From NCBI GenBank assembly GCA_951217055.1, contig OX578278.1:44219574-44283573 (forward strand): a stretch of 64,000 bases of DNA, in the 5' to 3' direction. The DNA comes from Gerris lacustris (lineage: Eukaryota; Arthropoda; Insecta; Hemiptera; Gerridae). The notes under the pieces are model-generated. The model saw only the letters and a program-made list of their open reading frames with translations. It was not told where the DNA came from and ran no database searches. Below, one piece after another: positions 26,675-37,800 of this stretch; positions within the stretch are counted from its first letter, which is position 1, and each line of letters opens with the position of its first letter. A program made the translations under genes and the position numbers.

Positions 26675-26762
26675 TCCTGCGTAGCTTAGTTGGTTAGAGC
26701 GCTATACTGGAAATATAGAGGCCAAAAAACCAAGGCCGGTGGTTCAAATCCCCGCGCTGGAG
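26675..26762 (+). pseudogene. tRNA-like unit, right arm, with 14-base insertion
   Basis: This is the mirror copy of the unit at 26089-26162. It differs by a 14-base insertion in the variable region (AAAAAACCAAGGCC after GAGGCC), which duplicates GGCC. A third, truncated copy of the T-arm end sits at the centre (about 26439-26467), also with a run of six T in place of the normal T-loop sequence. Confidence 0.6.
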
Positions 26763-26882
26763 TCTATTTTTCTCTGTCTGTTCCCCGTAGTTAATAATAA
26801 TTATAATTTGATTTAAATTAAAATTTAATCGTTCCGTAGTATGAATACTACCAAAATCGTAAAATATGAATTATACAATATA

Positions 26883-27354
26883 TATATATTTAAATAAATT
26901 AAATACAAAACAGTAATTTGTTGAGAATATATGAATCACAGAAAAATAAATTATACTGTAACATGAGCCAAAGATACTTCACAATGATCTGGTGATTCAA
27001 TAAGATGAAACAAATGACTTATGTTGGTCATTAATTTATTTAAATATACATATATAATAATGACTATTTAAAAAGAACCTGTTTGAAAATGGCCCAAATG
27101 GTCAAAATATCACCAGTATAGTAGTTTTTATTTTTTAAAAAGTTAGTAAATTAAAAGGGATAACCCATCAGATATGGATTCATTATTACTAATTTTAAAA
27201 TGCTAATCAATACTTTTCACAAACAGCAACAAATAACGTTAAATTAATATTTACATTTTAAAAATAGCACCTTTAAGAAACAACTAATAAAAGAAAATGG
27301 GCTCTTTAGAAAAAGATAATCTTTTCCATACAAAATAACCCTAATACAAAAATA
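26883..27354. other. Intergenic, 3' flank of the FAM92 gene
   Basis: AT-rich sequence with no coding resemblance. A minus-strand AATAAA (TTTATT on the plus strand near 27033) may be the polyadenylation signal of the FAM92/CIBAR gene that ends at 27355. Confidence 0.4.
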
Positions 27355-30300
27355 CTATATTAGGCTTACATGGAAGTCCTGGTTGTTATCAAATTCATTT
27401 ACACAAATAGATGCCTCTGTTAACACTTCTATAGTTTTACAGTGGTACATGAGTTCTGCCTTAGTGAAATCAGTTAATATGTTCTTCATCCTCATTAGAT
27501 TGCTGTCTTCAAAATTATAGATAATTTCCTCTACTTCCTTAGTAATATTACCATTTTCTAGCATTACTGTTGATTCGGTGCTGTCTCCATCTCCCTGTCA
27601 ACAAGAATTAAATAACTCAGATTGCAGTGGTATTAATTATAAAAATAATTTATGGTATAACAATTCGGTGTAGGCTTAGGGCCATTCAGGCGCCGTATGT
27701 TGGCTGCCATCAGACGTATCTATTCAGTGGTAATAACATAACGTATAATATAATTATATAAATATATAATATAACAACAATATAATATAATAACCTAACG
27801 TATCTATTCAGTGGTAATAACATTTATTAAAGGGAGTGCATTGGCATGATCATATTATAACAATGGTTAGAACATTAGTCTTGATTTAAAATATGTATTA
27901 GAAAACTATTACCTTACAGTTAACAGTATTTATTAAGATTTTTAGGTATTAATTCATAATGAAGGTAAACTAATAAATGTAGTTAAAAAACAAGTCAGAC
28001 ACTATTGCTAGTTCAATTAATTACTATATTGTACAATATACATCAGTGTACTGACTCTGAGAATGACTGTGTAATTGAAACCGGTCTGTGCCCTTATACA
28101 TGTTATTTATGGTTTTACTGATTTATTTTGTTATTGGAAAATACTCATAATAATTCATTGAACTAGTTGTCTTCTGTTTATAACTATTACCTTGTGCGAT
28201 TTAATTTTAGATGATGGCTTCTCATTACATTTTCCCAAATTTTTTATATCGTTCTTGGTTTTTTTACAGATCGGCCCGAAATGAGTAAATTTTTTAACAG
28301 TTTTTGATGCTAGTAAATTTACTTGCTGGTCACTGAAATCAAGATTTAAGATTAACAATGCATGAATCCTATTTCACAAACATAATTAATAAATTTTATA
28401 ATTCATTAATTAAATGTATTTATAGTGGTATTATTAATTAATTTGATAGAATGTCTTTGTATTAGTACCGAGTCTTTGTGCCAAGTTTCTCAGCTCAATT
28501 GAATAACTGAAAGAGGGTTAATTAGCTCTAAAGATTTTGACAATAGCCAGCCACACACAAACAAAATCAAAACTAATATAAAGGATTTAATAATTAATAT
28601 ATTATAGATTTTAATCAATTTAAACACCATTAATTGAACTGAGTAAAATGTATACATATATATTAAAGAACAATTAATCTTACCGCAAATCAGCAACTGT
28701 TGCTATACTATCAGAGAGTAGCTGTAAACATTTCTTTAAAGACTTGCTGTCCTTAATACAATCTGATGTTGAAAACTTATGTAAAGCATTAGCTAAATCA
28801 TCAGAAGCATTACGAAGCCTGCAAAAACAAAAACAAAAAAAAAAAATCTAAAACTATAAATGAAGTAAGTACACTTAATATCTATTTATATGAACTCATT
28901 AAGTGAGCAAATTTGTCCATATTATCATAGTCATATGTTCCTGTTTTTTATATTATGTTATATATTTGTATGGGATTTTGTTTCCTATTCAGCATATGGC
29001 CTATGACTGCTGTAGCCTATTACAAAAGTAGAAAGTACCGGGCTTGGTTTGACTCTTTTATCATCATATAAACAATAACTCCTAGGCGCAACATCCCTTT
29101 GGAGGGCCTAGGTCTGCCAAAGGGCTTATACAACTATATATGTGTAATGGAGTGACACAAGGTTAGTGTGTCACTCCATCAGCTGTAGAAACCTTACTAT
29201 TGACTTATGCAACTGGATAGACAACGTTTCACATAAGCAGCTTTATATGGCTTTATTTATATGGCGATGCAGTGTGAATACTGCCGGTGTTGGGAATGGA
29301 ACCTAGACCTCCTGAGTACGAAGCGCATTTGATAGCAATGAACTACTGGACCCCAGCATAAAAACAATACCATCTCATATAGGTGGTATATATATAGAGA
29401 AAATATGGCAAAATAATTCCTCTTGGATACTTCAATGGATTTAAATGTTTTCAGATCCCTTTAGTCCAAAATAGTGGGTTTTAAAAATGTCTGTTATTTG
29501 CGACGACCTGTGGTGTATCATAGACAAAATATAGGAAGTATTTTCTATACATTAACTCCAGTGGCCAGTACTCTTTTAACACAATGATAGTCTCTTCAAT
29601 TGGGCCTTGTCCAAAATTATAAGCTACCACATAAATCAAAAACAAGATTCTAGATTGGAACAACAAAATAGGATTCAGGTTTGCTCAATGGACCTATCTA
29701 AGTGGTCTAGTAGCAGTGATTCGAACCTAGCGATCAGGCCACATTGGGCCAATTTTACTAACCCCGTGGTGGAGAATTCCAGCCACTTCCCACATCATAC
29801 CTGTATGTAATATACCACCAAAGCGGGGATGGTGCGGTCATGGCACAGGATTGAACCCACGACCTTGATTCGCCTCTATTTATTGATAGCTGGGCGAGTG
29901 CCTAGAGCTCCTTAGCCACGCTGACTCCCCCTCTAAGAGGTCTATGTCTCTGGGTTTTCATCCTCCCAGAAATAAAATGAATGCACCATTTGAAAGGTCC
30001 TCACAACCACTTAATCGTTAGAGCAAGTGCCTGGTTATTGAATGGTGGTTTACTTTGAAATGACCAAAAACTCTCGGGTAAATCTGCACTATTTGGCCCA
30101 CCGATTTACTTGCAATTTTTTTTTAAACTTTTTCTTTTTACATATTAAAAACGATTCCAGTTGTACCATCTTGGTAAATTCAATAGTTTAAAAAAAATGT
30201 AAAGTGTCACTTTCTTAGGGACATGATGAAAGGTTATGCCGAAAAGAACAAATCTTAACCTAAACTAACTATTACCTCCCGTTATTTTTCTTAGGAAGTG

Positions 30301-30826
30301 CCATTTTACGAATTTTTTTGGCTTATGTTTAAATGATAAGCGAACTTCGATTTGGACCTCTACCTGGGTCTGTATGCAGCAGGGTTGTTTTTCTTCAGAA
30401 AATGAGCGGAGCACCGTTGAAAATACTTTGATTCTGTAAACAGCACTGTACAATTCACTTTTATGCATTTAAAAAAAAAAAAACTATTGAATTTACTGAG
30501 ATGGTACAACCGGAATAGTTTTTAATGTTTATTTGCTTTCTTAAAAAAAATCATTATTATTACTGGAAGAATATGATTATTACTAGAATAATAATCTTTT
30601 AATAAAATTATATTAAGAAAAAACAAATGAAAGAAGATTTATGAGTATTATTTTGTGGTGAATTATCTAACATGAATTATTGATATGTATACTATAAGGT
30701 TTAAGAAAAATATTATATACGTACTTAGCTGCTTTCCTGACATAATTTCCAAAAGCTTCACAAACTTCAGATAAATGCTCTTCTGTTTGACTTATGTGAT
30801 CAACTGCACTACCTACAAGCTTCTCC
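27355..30826 (-). CDS. FAM92/CIBAR BAR-domain protein, 5' end missing
   Basis: FAM92 (CIBAR) proteins are BAR-domain membrane-curvature proteins that bind Chibby at the ciliary base; some act in mitochondria. Exons in coding order: 30725-30826, 28684-28818, 28191-28332, 27355-27594; phases agree and the stop is TAG. Family-like segments are HLSEVCEAFGNYVRKAAKLR, then KKFTHFGPICKKTKNDIKNL, and near the end ILTDFTKAELMYHCKTIEVL. The first exon seen starts with one base completing a codon, so an upstream coding exon with the start methionine exists. I could not place it with confidence: a donor GTATGT at 31714 follows an in-frame stretch ELINVQYF, but that has no clean acceptor or start. The protein stops soon after the BAR-like core (205 residues seen), so it lacks the long tail of vertebrate members. 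Confidence 0.78.
27955..28150 (+). repeat. Third member of the TATAATGAAGGTAA repeat family
   Basis: It starts with CATAATGAAGGTAAAC and contains CATCAGTGTACTGACT, GACTGTGTAATTGAAACCGG and GTTATTTATGGTTT, in the same order as at 16731-16967. The right end is less clear (ACTCATAATAATTC). It lies in an intron of the FAM92 gene. Confidence 0.5.
28480..28595 (+). repeat. Dispersed repeat shared with 18130-18250
   Basis: Both copies share GAGGGTTAATTAG, then CTCTAAAGAT, AGCCAGCCACA, and AACTAATATAAAGGATTTAA. The other copy lies in Acinus intron 5. They resemble the 3' tails of widespread insect repeats. No coding sequence. Confidence 0.6.
29080..29350 (-). mobile_element. SINE-like element, tail family T, tRNA-like head
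   Basis: Read on the minus strand, the head holds TAGGTTCCATTCCC, a B-box-like site. The tail holds TGCTTATGTGAA, GGAGTGACACACTAACC and CTAGGCCCTCC. The tail matches 46015-46320 on the plus strand, but the heads differ. Confidence 0.6.
29683..29935 (-). mobile_element. tRNA-derived SINE, family shared with 45.5 kb
   Basis: On the minus strand the head has a good A box (CGTGGCTAAGGAG) and B box (GTGGGTTCAATCC). A second B-box-like site (TAGGTTCGAATCACTGC) lies near the far end. The order of motifs equals that of the copy at 45541-45818. It sits in FAM92 intron sequence. Confidence 0.65.
30149..30524. repeat. Foldback element with about 40-bp arms
   Basis: The arm 30149-30188 (CGATTCCAGTTGTACCATC...) pairs with 30481-30524 (...GATGGTACAACCGGAATAG). 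The interior holds GACCTCTACCTGGGT and AAAATGAGCGGAG, also found at 33677-33731. The outer arm recurs once near 38660-38700. A non-autonomous family is likely. Confidence 0.65.
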
Positions 30827-32607
30827 CTGTCAAAAATATTAGGGTTTAACAGATTAAACTACATCATATATTTAACACCAAGAATAGATGAAGATAAGAC
30901 AAGTATTATTATATAATCATTTTAAAAATCAATAAGTACCAGAGGAAATTCTCTGATTTAGTTACTCTTATTATATTCATATTCATTGTCACTGCAATGA
31001 ATGATTTTATTACATACATACAACTCAGTAACCATGACAATAATCATAACAAGGAAAACCCACTAGTCAAAATGATGATTCTTATGCCATCTGTTGAGAA
31101 ATGTTGGAACTATAAACTATTTATTTTTTATTTACAGTGTTACCAGGTTATTTTTTATTTTAGCTATATTTTTATTAACATAGTTTGGTAATTTCATAAT
31201 ACAAAATAATTACTATTCCAAACAATTTCTTACATTATATAATAACTAGTAGTTCTGTGAACTGAGCAGTAGAGTAGGCCTCACTTTCAAGAAATCAACA
31301 AAAACCATATACATTGATTTAATGACTTGAAGGATCATCCATCCCAAATCTCAATGTATATATATTTTTTTTAAATAACCCGTCTACATTGATTTTAATG
31401 ACTTCAAGGAACATCCATGCCAAATTTCAAGAAAAAATAAATATAAAAAATTTTTTCTTGTTTATTTAAAAAATGAATTCATAAAAAATAATCCATACAC
31501 AACAATTTTTCATGCGAAATTTGAAGAAAATTTAACAATGCGTTTGGTTATACTGTGTAATGTACACCGTACACAGATGAAATGCCAAATGGTCTAACCT
31601 GGAGTTAAAAAGTAAAAGCATAGACCTCTCTCCACTCGGTCAATATATAAAAATATTTTTATGAATTATTTCTTTCATTGTAGAAGAAAATATAATCAGT
31701 AGTTCTTAACATACCTGAAATATTGAACATTAATAAGTTCATATTCTTTTTACTTTTTTAATTTTCGTACATCAATTAATTAACTTTGTCATATGTTAAT
31801 TTCCTTTCATTGCTATGGACATACCTTGTTTGGCAGAGCCGTGTTGTGGGGGGTATGCACAAAACATTTTGTTCATGCAATGGTAAGCCCTACCTACAAT
31901 TTTCCCTCGCTGTCAGAGTAAAAACTTATTTCAATATTAGAATAGGATTATAGTAAATACAACACATATCAAAAAAATAAATATATCTTTAATAGATTTT
32001 TTTTTAAATAAATAAATTTATAGTTATCACCAATAAACAATAATAATTGACTCTATTTAAATGTCATTAAGAAAAATAATTTAAACATTAAAAATAACAA
32101 TGTACTAAATACAAAACGAATTTGAAATATTATAAATATTACAGTACTGTTAGAGATTCTTGAGAATCCTAAAATTCTGAAAAAGTTATCTGAATAATGC
32201 AAATTGACTTTTATTCACACTTGATAATTATAAGTCTTTATTTTATAAATATTATACATTTTCTGACAAAATTAAAATTGGGGAACCCTAAAAAGGATTA
32301 AGTAGTAAGTATACTTAATAGAAATAAATAAATAAAATTATTCCCCCCCCCTCCCTCTTAAAAAAGAAGTAAGTATACATAATAGAAATAAATAAATAAA
32401 ATTATCAAGTAACACTTCATACTTAGTCTTCGTACCTCACTTTTGATGTGATAAATAACATTTATCCTACCATAGAATACTTCACATGGATGTTTAGTGT
32501 AAAATTTAATACACACTTGTCATGTTCAGAACCCAAAATTTAGTACAATCATGATTTGTAAAACAATGTAGTCCCAAGACAATTATGTTTCAGCAAAAGA
32601 GATACTG
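30827..32607. other. Region between FAM92 exon and BCDIN3D
   Basis: This should contain the missing FAM92 first exon and the BCDIN3D 3' UTR. A minus-strand AATAAA (TTTATT near 32234) suits BCDIN3D. Two imperfect 76-bp-spaced copies occur at about 31310-31360 and 31386-31436 (ATTGATTTAATGACTT...CATCCAT). Two copies of a 40-bp AT-rich unit, 64 bp apart, occur at 32302-32342 and 32366-32405. No other gene is seen. Confidence 0.5.
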
Positions 32608-34162
32608 CTAGCTTAAGACATCTGTTCTCTGAGTAAACAGTTTAATTTTACGTCCCCAGTGAGAAGGAGGAGATTGATATATCATTGACATACCACAATT
32701 AACCATTAAATATTGATCTATGTCTTCTTCGACAGATTCTCTCATTTGTAAATTACAAAATGCAGGAAAGTGATTCATTTTATACTTCCTCATTCGTCTC
32801 AAAGCAGTTTTATAACATTTCCAAGGCTGAGCTTCTAAAATTAAGAACTCAGTCGATTTTGAAAATAGCTTTAAGACTTTTTTAAGACCCTCGTCACCAC
32901 TATTCAAATGAATCCACATGGTTATAGAAAACATACAAATTACATGAAAAGCTTTACAAGAATTGTCTTTTAGTATATTGAACAATGTAGTTTCAAAACA
33001 ATCTTCGGTAACATCAGAACAGATAAAAGATATGAAGTTGTTTTGAAAAGTTTTTTTGGCTCGCTGAACTAGTACATGGTCTAAATCAACTCCGACAAAT
33101 TTAAATGTTTTAGTTCCTTCGGTATTCACTACAGATGAAAGTCTTTCATATAGGACAGAAGTTAATTCCTAAAAACAAAAGAAATCATTAGCTCCACAAT
33201 AAAATAAGTTGATCTTGGTTGAGGACATACTTACTTATCCTGATATTAAAAAACTCAATAGGATTCGTTCCTTCTTTAATGGAAAAACCACATAACTGCA
33301 AAAAATTTGTGAAAATAAAGCCACTTGGCGATTATTCTTATGACCACATTCCTCCACCAGTGACAATTTTGTTTGCCTCGTTGACCAAAGTTTCAAGCCA
33401 TTAAAATCTCGAGCTCTTATTAGCTCCCCTCCCCCATTTTCCAGTCAGTTTACACTGTCAGAGTAAATTTTAATTGCAAAACGAGTATAGCATTAGGTTT
33501 TTTTCCTTGATTAAACTGCAGTTATCAAGCCACCTAGGAGAAGAGGTTAGAAAATTGGGGGGCCTCACTCGAAAATATAGTTTAGACAAAGAGATATCAT
33601 CTCTAGAATGTAGTAGGTAATTATAAAATCTTTCAAGGCTAATTCGGATTATTCGTGCCCTCGAAATTTCTTCGAGTTGGACCTCTACCTGGTTTATATA
33701 CAAGAGGGTTGTTTTTCATCAAAAAATGAGCGGAGTTCCGCAAAGTGGTGTGGAGCGGCTATTGACAATTCAAGGGTACACAAAATTAAGGTTTTTAATT
33801 TAATATGCGGGATTTTATCACCTAACCTCAAAGACGGGGCACGGACAATCCGAATTTACCTCTTTCAAATGTATAAATCTTAAAAATGAACTGTTTTGAC
33901 AAAGAAATATAATCTCTTATGTTTAGTATACTGCAATAAATCACAAATAATATGCAATAAAAAAAATAATTAAAAAAAAAAAAAAAATACTAACACCACT
34001 ATTACAACCAACATCAAGGCAAGTAATACGAGAGTCGTTACATTTTAATAGCTCCCAAAAATTGTAAGGAAGAAGTTCAATCCGCTTATTAGAAGGATTG
34101 AACTTGTAATAATCAATGAAGTTTCCATGTTTTGCAGCACCGGGCTCGAAATCATTTGGCAT
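32608..34162 (-). CDS. BCDIN3D: RNA 5'-monophosphate methyltransferase (BCDIN3D)
   Basis: BCDIN3D is an SAM-dependent enzyme that methylates the 5'-monophosphate of RNA; reported substrates are pre-miRNAs and, mainly, cytoplasmic tRNA-His. Exon 1 is 33995-34162, exon 2 is 32608-33168, joined in phase 0; the donor is GTTAGT. The product is 242 residues, versus 292 in human. SAM-binding motif I is CLDVGCNSG at residues 48-56. The acidic loop of motif II is FVGVDLDHVLVQRA. The family signature is SITMWIHLN followed by GDEGL, and then EAQPWKCYKTALRRMRK, close to the human enzyme. The start is the only ATG before the PGAAKHGNF family start region. It is head to head with RBM18, 661 bp between start codons, so a shared promoter is likely. 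Its single intron holds a foldback repeat. Confidence 0.93.
33600..33885. repeat. Foldback repeat in the BCDIN3D intron
   Basis: GCTAATTCGGATTATTCGTG near 33639 pairs imperfectly with CACGGACAATCCGAATTTAC near 33840. Between them is GACCTCTACCTGG...GGTTGTTTTTC and AAAATGAGCGGAG, the same core as at 30354-30411. The outer flanks are also loosely inverted. Confidence 0.55.
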
Positions 34163-34823
34163 ATTCTTTTTTTTTAACTTAAAAAAACTACTTACTTAAA
34201 TAAAAATAAAAATATTTAATAAAACAAAATAAAATACACTTTGCATTAAAAATCTAACAGAATTTAATGGAACAAACAATTAGATTAGAGTTAGAATCAA
34301 GAAATTTGAAACAAACCCTTCTTCTTTTAAGTAGAATACATAATACAAAAATTATTATTGTGAATGTGAATATATTTAAAAATGTGTCAAATCAAAATAT
34401 GAGAAGGTTGAACATAGGTTTATTCGGTTTATTGTTGTTGAATGGTTAAGCACATTCATAATTCCATTAAACGAATTAAAGTTCCGCTGAATTTTCGGAA
34501 TATTCTTCATCTTCATATTTCTAATCCTAATGTAATGGGAAATAAACTCTAGGAATAGAAAATAAGGAAGTAGTAGTAAATAAAAATATCATTTTATTAA
34601 GTTTTTAGCGAAGTCAAGCTTTTTAGATGCACAACCAGATTTAATTTGTTCCGTTAGTTGTTTTTATAATTTTTAATGTTTTGGTTTGTTTTTTAATAAC
34701 TTACCTACGTACTTTTATATGCTATATAGAATGTCTCTGTGATTTATGTAATGGTACTTTTTGTAAAAGTATCAGTATTTTCCTTAGTATAGTTGTTATC
34801 CCTGTGCCTCCAGCCAGCGTACG
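34163..34823. promoter_or_regulatory. Bidirectional intergenic region BCDIN3D/RBM18
   Basis: The 661 bp between the two start codons must hold both 5' UTRs and the promoters of both genes. No TATA box or other element can be assigned with confidence. Open frames here are short and lack family resemblance. Confidence 0.5.
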
Positions 34824-37800
34824 ATGGAGCGTGTAAGTTACAAACTAATTATTATTAATACGAAAAAACTAACTACCTTTGTTTTATTTATTCTATATCC
34901 AATTGGGGCTTTAATAGTGTAATTACCTTTAGATTTTTTAGGAACAGTTCCTTTTACTATGAATGATTTGAAGATTTATTTTTATTGTTTTAACCATATA
35001 AAACTGGGGGTTCAACCACTTAAGTTTAATAAAATGGTTGTTTGGTCAGAAGGTAATAGTTCACCTAGATCATTTCAGCATCTTGAAATTGCACATTGAA
35101 CATTTTTCACTTTTTATAAGAACTCACGTTTTCGAAACCAAAATGCATGCATGGGGAGGTTTAAGTAACTATTACAAAGCCAGGGAGCTCTCCTGAACGG
35201 ATGTTCATGGCTCATGGACCTAAGTGCACTGGATACCCTCCAGAACCACCTTTGTTGTGTCTTGTCCTCAAGTGCTCTAGCATTCCTTACCGACGTTGTA
35301 GTCTCACACATGCACTGAATGTTACCCTACCACCATAGTCGCTGTCCTTTTGCAACTCGTTCAATGTCTTGCAATTAAAATTGCTAATTAAGCTCCTGAT
35401 TACTACACCATCTCCACTTTTCTTCTCTTAAAGCTCCATAAATCTATAACTTAATTCCAACCTAACCTCCTCAATTTAGATACCCAATCAATTTTATGCT
35501 ATCCAATGCTTTAAAAAGTTTTTTTTAAATAGATACACACACATTACGTATAATTTTAATAAACAAACACTAGGTTTGTTCCAACAGCCAATTCGAGAAC
35601 GGTTCTAGACCCAGTTCAGGATTTTTTAATGCACATGTGTCTATGAGGACTGGTTCAGAACTGATTAAAAAAGAGGAGCCTGTTGGAACGATTTAAGAAC
35701 TCCTTCAGAACTGCAACCTTTAAGTTACCTCTCTATCTCTTGTTTTCATCTTCTCATTTCTCCACTTGTTTTGCTTATTTTCACTCAGCAATGGATTACT
35801 TACATGAATTAAAAAATTCTATTTGTTAAACTTAACAAAGTTAATAAGAATGCACATTAGGGCAATTTTTTTTCTAAGTTAATATGTCACACTTTCTTTT
35901 CTGAATGATTATATTTCACTCTCACATTGGGATTCGTCAAGCTCGTAGCAATCCTGTCTATTAGTTTCAGTTGGCAATTAAAAATTTGTTGCCATAAATA
36001 GTCATTTTTTTTAAACATTAACTGTAAGATTATATATAAAAAAATTGATACATTTATTATTAATATTAAATACATGCTATTGATTGCTTGGTAGAGACTT
36101 CCAAGTCTCTCTCCAGCTGCCAGAGAGATTAATTATTAAAATAAGTATTTGTTTTTTAAAAATTGTACACTTAATGTTTTTATAAATTACTACATTTTAT
36201 TTTAAAAAATTATTAGAGACATCATTTAATTAATCTCCCCTATTGACTGCTTGTGAGAAACCTTTTGGAAGTGTCTCTCCCAAGCAAATATAAGATTTAA
36301 TTTTTTTTAAAAAAAATGACTGTTAATGTTACAAAAAATTATTCAATTTATAAAACAAAGTTTTATTGACTCATGAACTATATAAAATACAGGATTGTTA
36401 CGAGCCTGAAGAAGCCCAAACCAAACGTGAGGGTGAAATATAGCGATTCAGGAGATAAAATGAAATTTTATTTTAGCTTATTAAAAAAATAAACCCTAAT
36501 ATAAAAAAGGTCAACCACACATTAAGAAATATTCACAAATATAGGGTTCAAAACTACAAAAAAGAAAAATATAAGAATTTTTTTTCTGTCTGTACATAAT
36601 TATATGAAATACATGTCCTATTTATCATCATTGGATAAGGTGATTCTTATAAGACTCAAAGTCACTATGAGGCACGGGCGTCGTCGCCGGGGGGGACAGG
36701 GGGGACGTGTCCCCCCCAATGTTTGAGATGGAATAAAAAATTTAACCTAAAAAAAAGTATAAAATATCTAACCCGTTTTTTAAAAAGTTGAAAAATATCT
36801 AACCCGTTTTTAATTTCTACATATATTTTATCATTAATAATATATTATCCACTGTATGTCACTTCGATACCATGTACTGTTAACAGTGAAAAACTAATAT
36901 GGAATCTTCAGATTCAGTTAGAAACCTGTTATCAGTTATTACAAATATTTGTGTGAAGACCTAGTGCCCCCCCCCCCCCCCCCCTCCCCCTTTCAAAATG
37001 ATGACGAACATGTTATTTATTGTGTGCGGTAAATCTGCATAATATGCCCCACCTATTTCTAAACATCCGTTAAATTCGGCATTTTCAAATTGTTCCTTTT
37101 TACAGTATACAAAACATCCCGACATGTACTAGCCAGCAAGCTACTAAAAGGGTTTCTTCGATCATAAAAATTCACATTTCCCTACATTTCTACTAAAATA
37201 TGTATAAAAAGTTGCACTTAAGAGGAACAAGTTCTGTATTTGTATATTATCCTTTAGCATCTTAGGTATGCACTTATTTGGTAATTTCGTGGGTAAAATG
37301 GTCATATAAAAAAATTATATAAATATGAAACTTTGCAGTATTAAAGATCGTTTTGACGCGCACACAGGAAAAATATAGCGAACTCAATATTATCAGCCGT
37401 TAAAATCAAAAATGGCGGATAACCCATATCACGTGAAACAAATATTTTTATTAAATTTTGAGTGGGGTATCAAATGAAAGGTATTGAAGAGTAGATTACA
37501 AATATATATATATATATACCACTTAGGGTAAGTGTTTAATTTTCGGCGCCATTTTGTCAAGAAACATCAAAATTTTGTGTGTCCCCCCCCCCCCCTAAAA
37601 TCGTAATTTCCACTCTTACTAAAAATATAGAAAAATATGCAAAATGTGCGGTCTGATGGTCCATAGAAAAATAAGATTCGCAATTTGATCTGATTTACTA
37701 GGAATCCAAAAACTATATAACTATATAACTGGGAATACAAAAATGTATATCACGTGTTAATTGTTTAATTTCCCACGCCTTTTGCCAAAAAGCATCATCA

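Larger units (their letters stand above)
26038..26870. mobile_element. Palindromic element carrying tRNA-like units
   Basis: The 833-bp block is a near-perfect inverted repeat centred near 26467. It is flanked by a 12-bp direct repeat (TTATACAATATA at 26026-26037 and 26871-26882). Each arm is more than one turn of a monomer of about 350 bp containing one tRNA-like unit. In the left arm ACTACGGGAAACAGACAG recurs at 26061 and 26411. In the right arm CGTTCC(A/G)TAGTATGAATAC recurs near 26467 and 26830. The arms begin at different points of the monomer, as if cut from a circle or tandem array. No protein frame is present. It could be a rearranged tRNA-derived satellite or a foldback SINE dimer. 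Confidence 0.8.

Noticed and set aside
34267..34449. 60-codon open frame upstream of RBM18
   Set aside because: No family resemblance, AT-rich, and lies in the shared promoter region.
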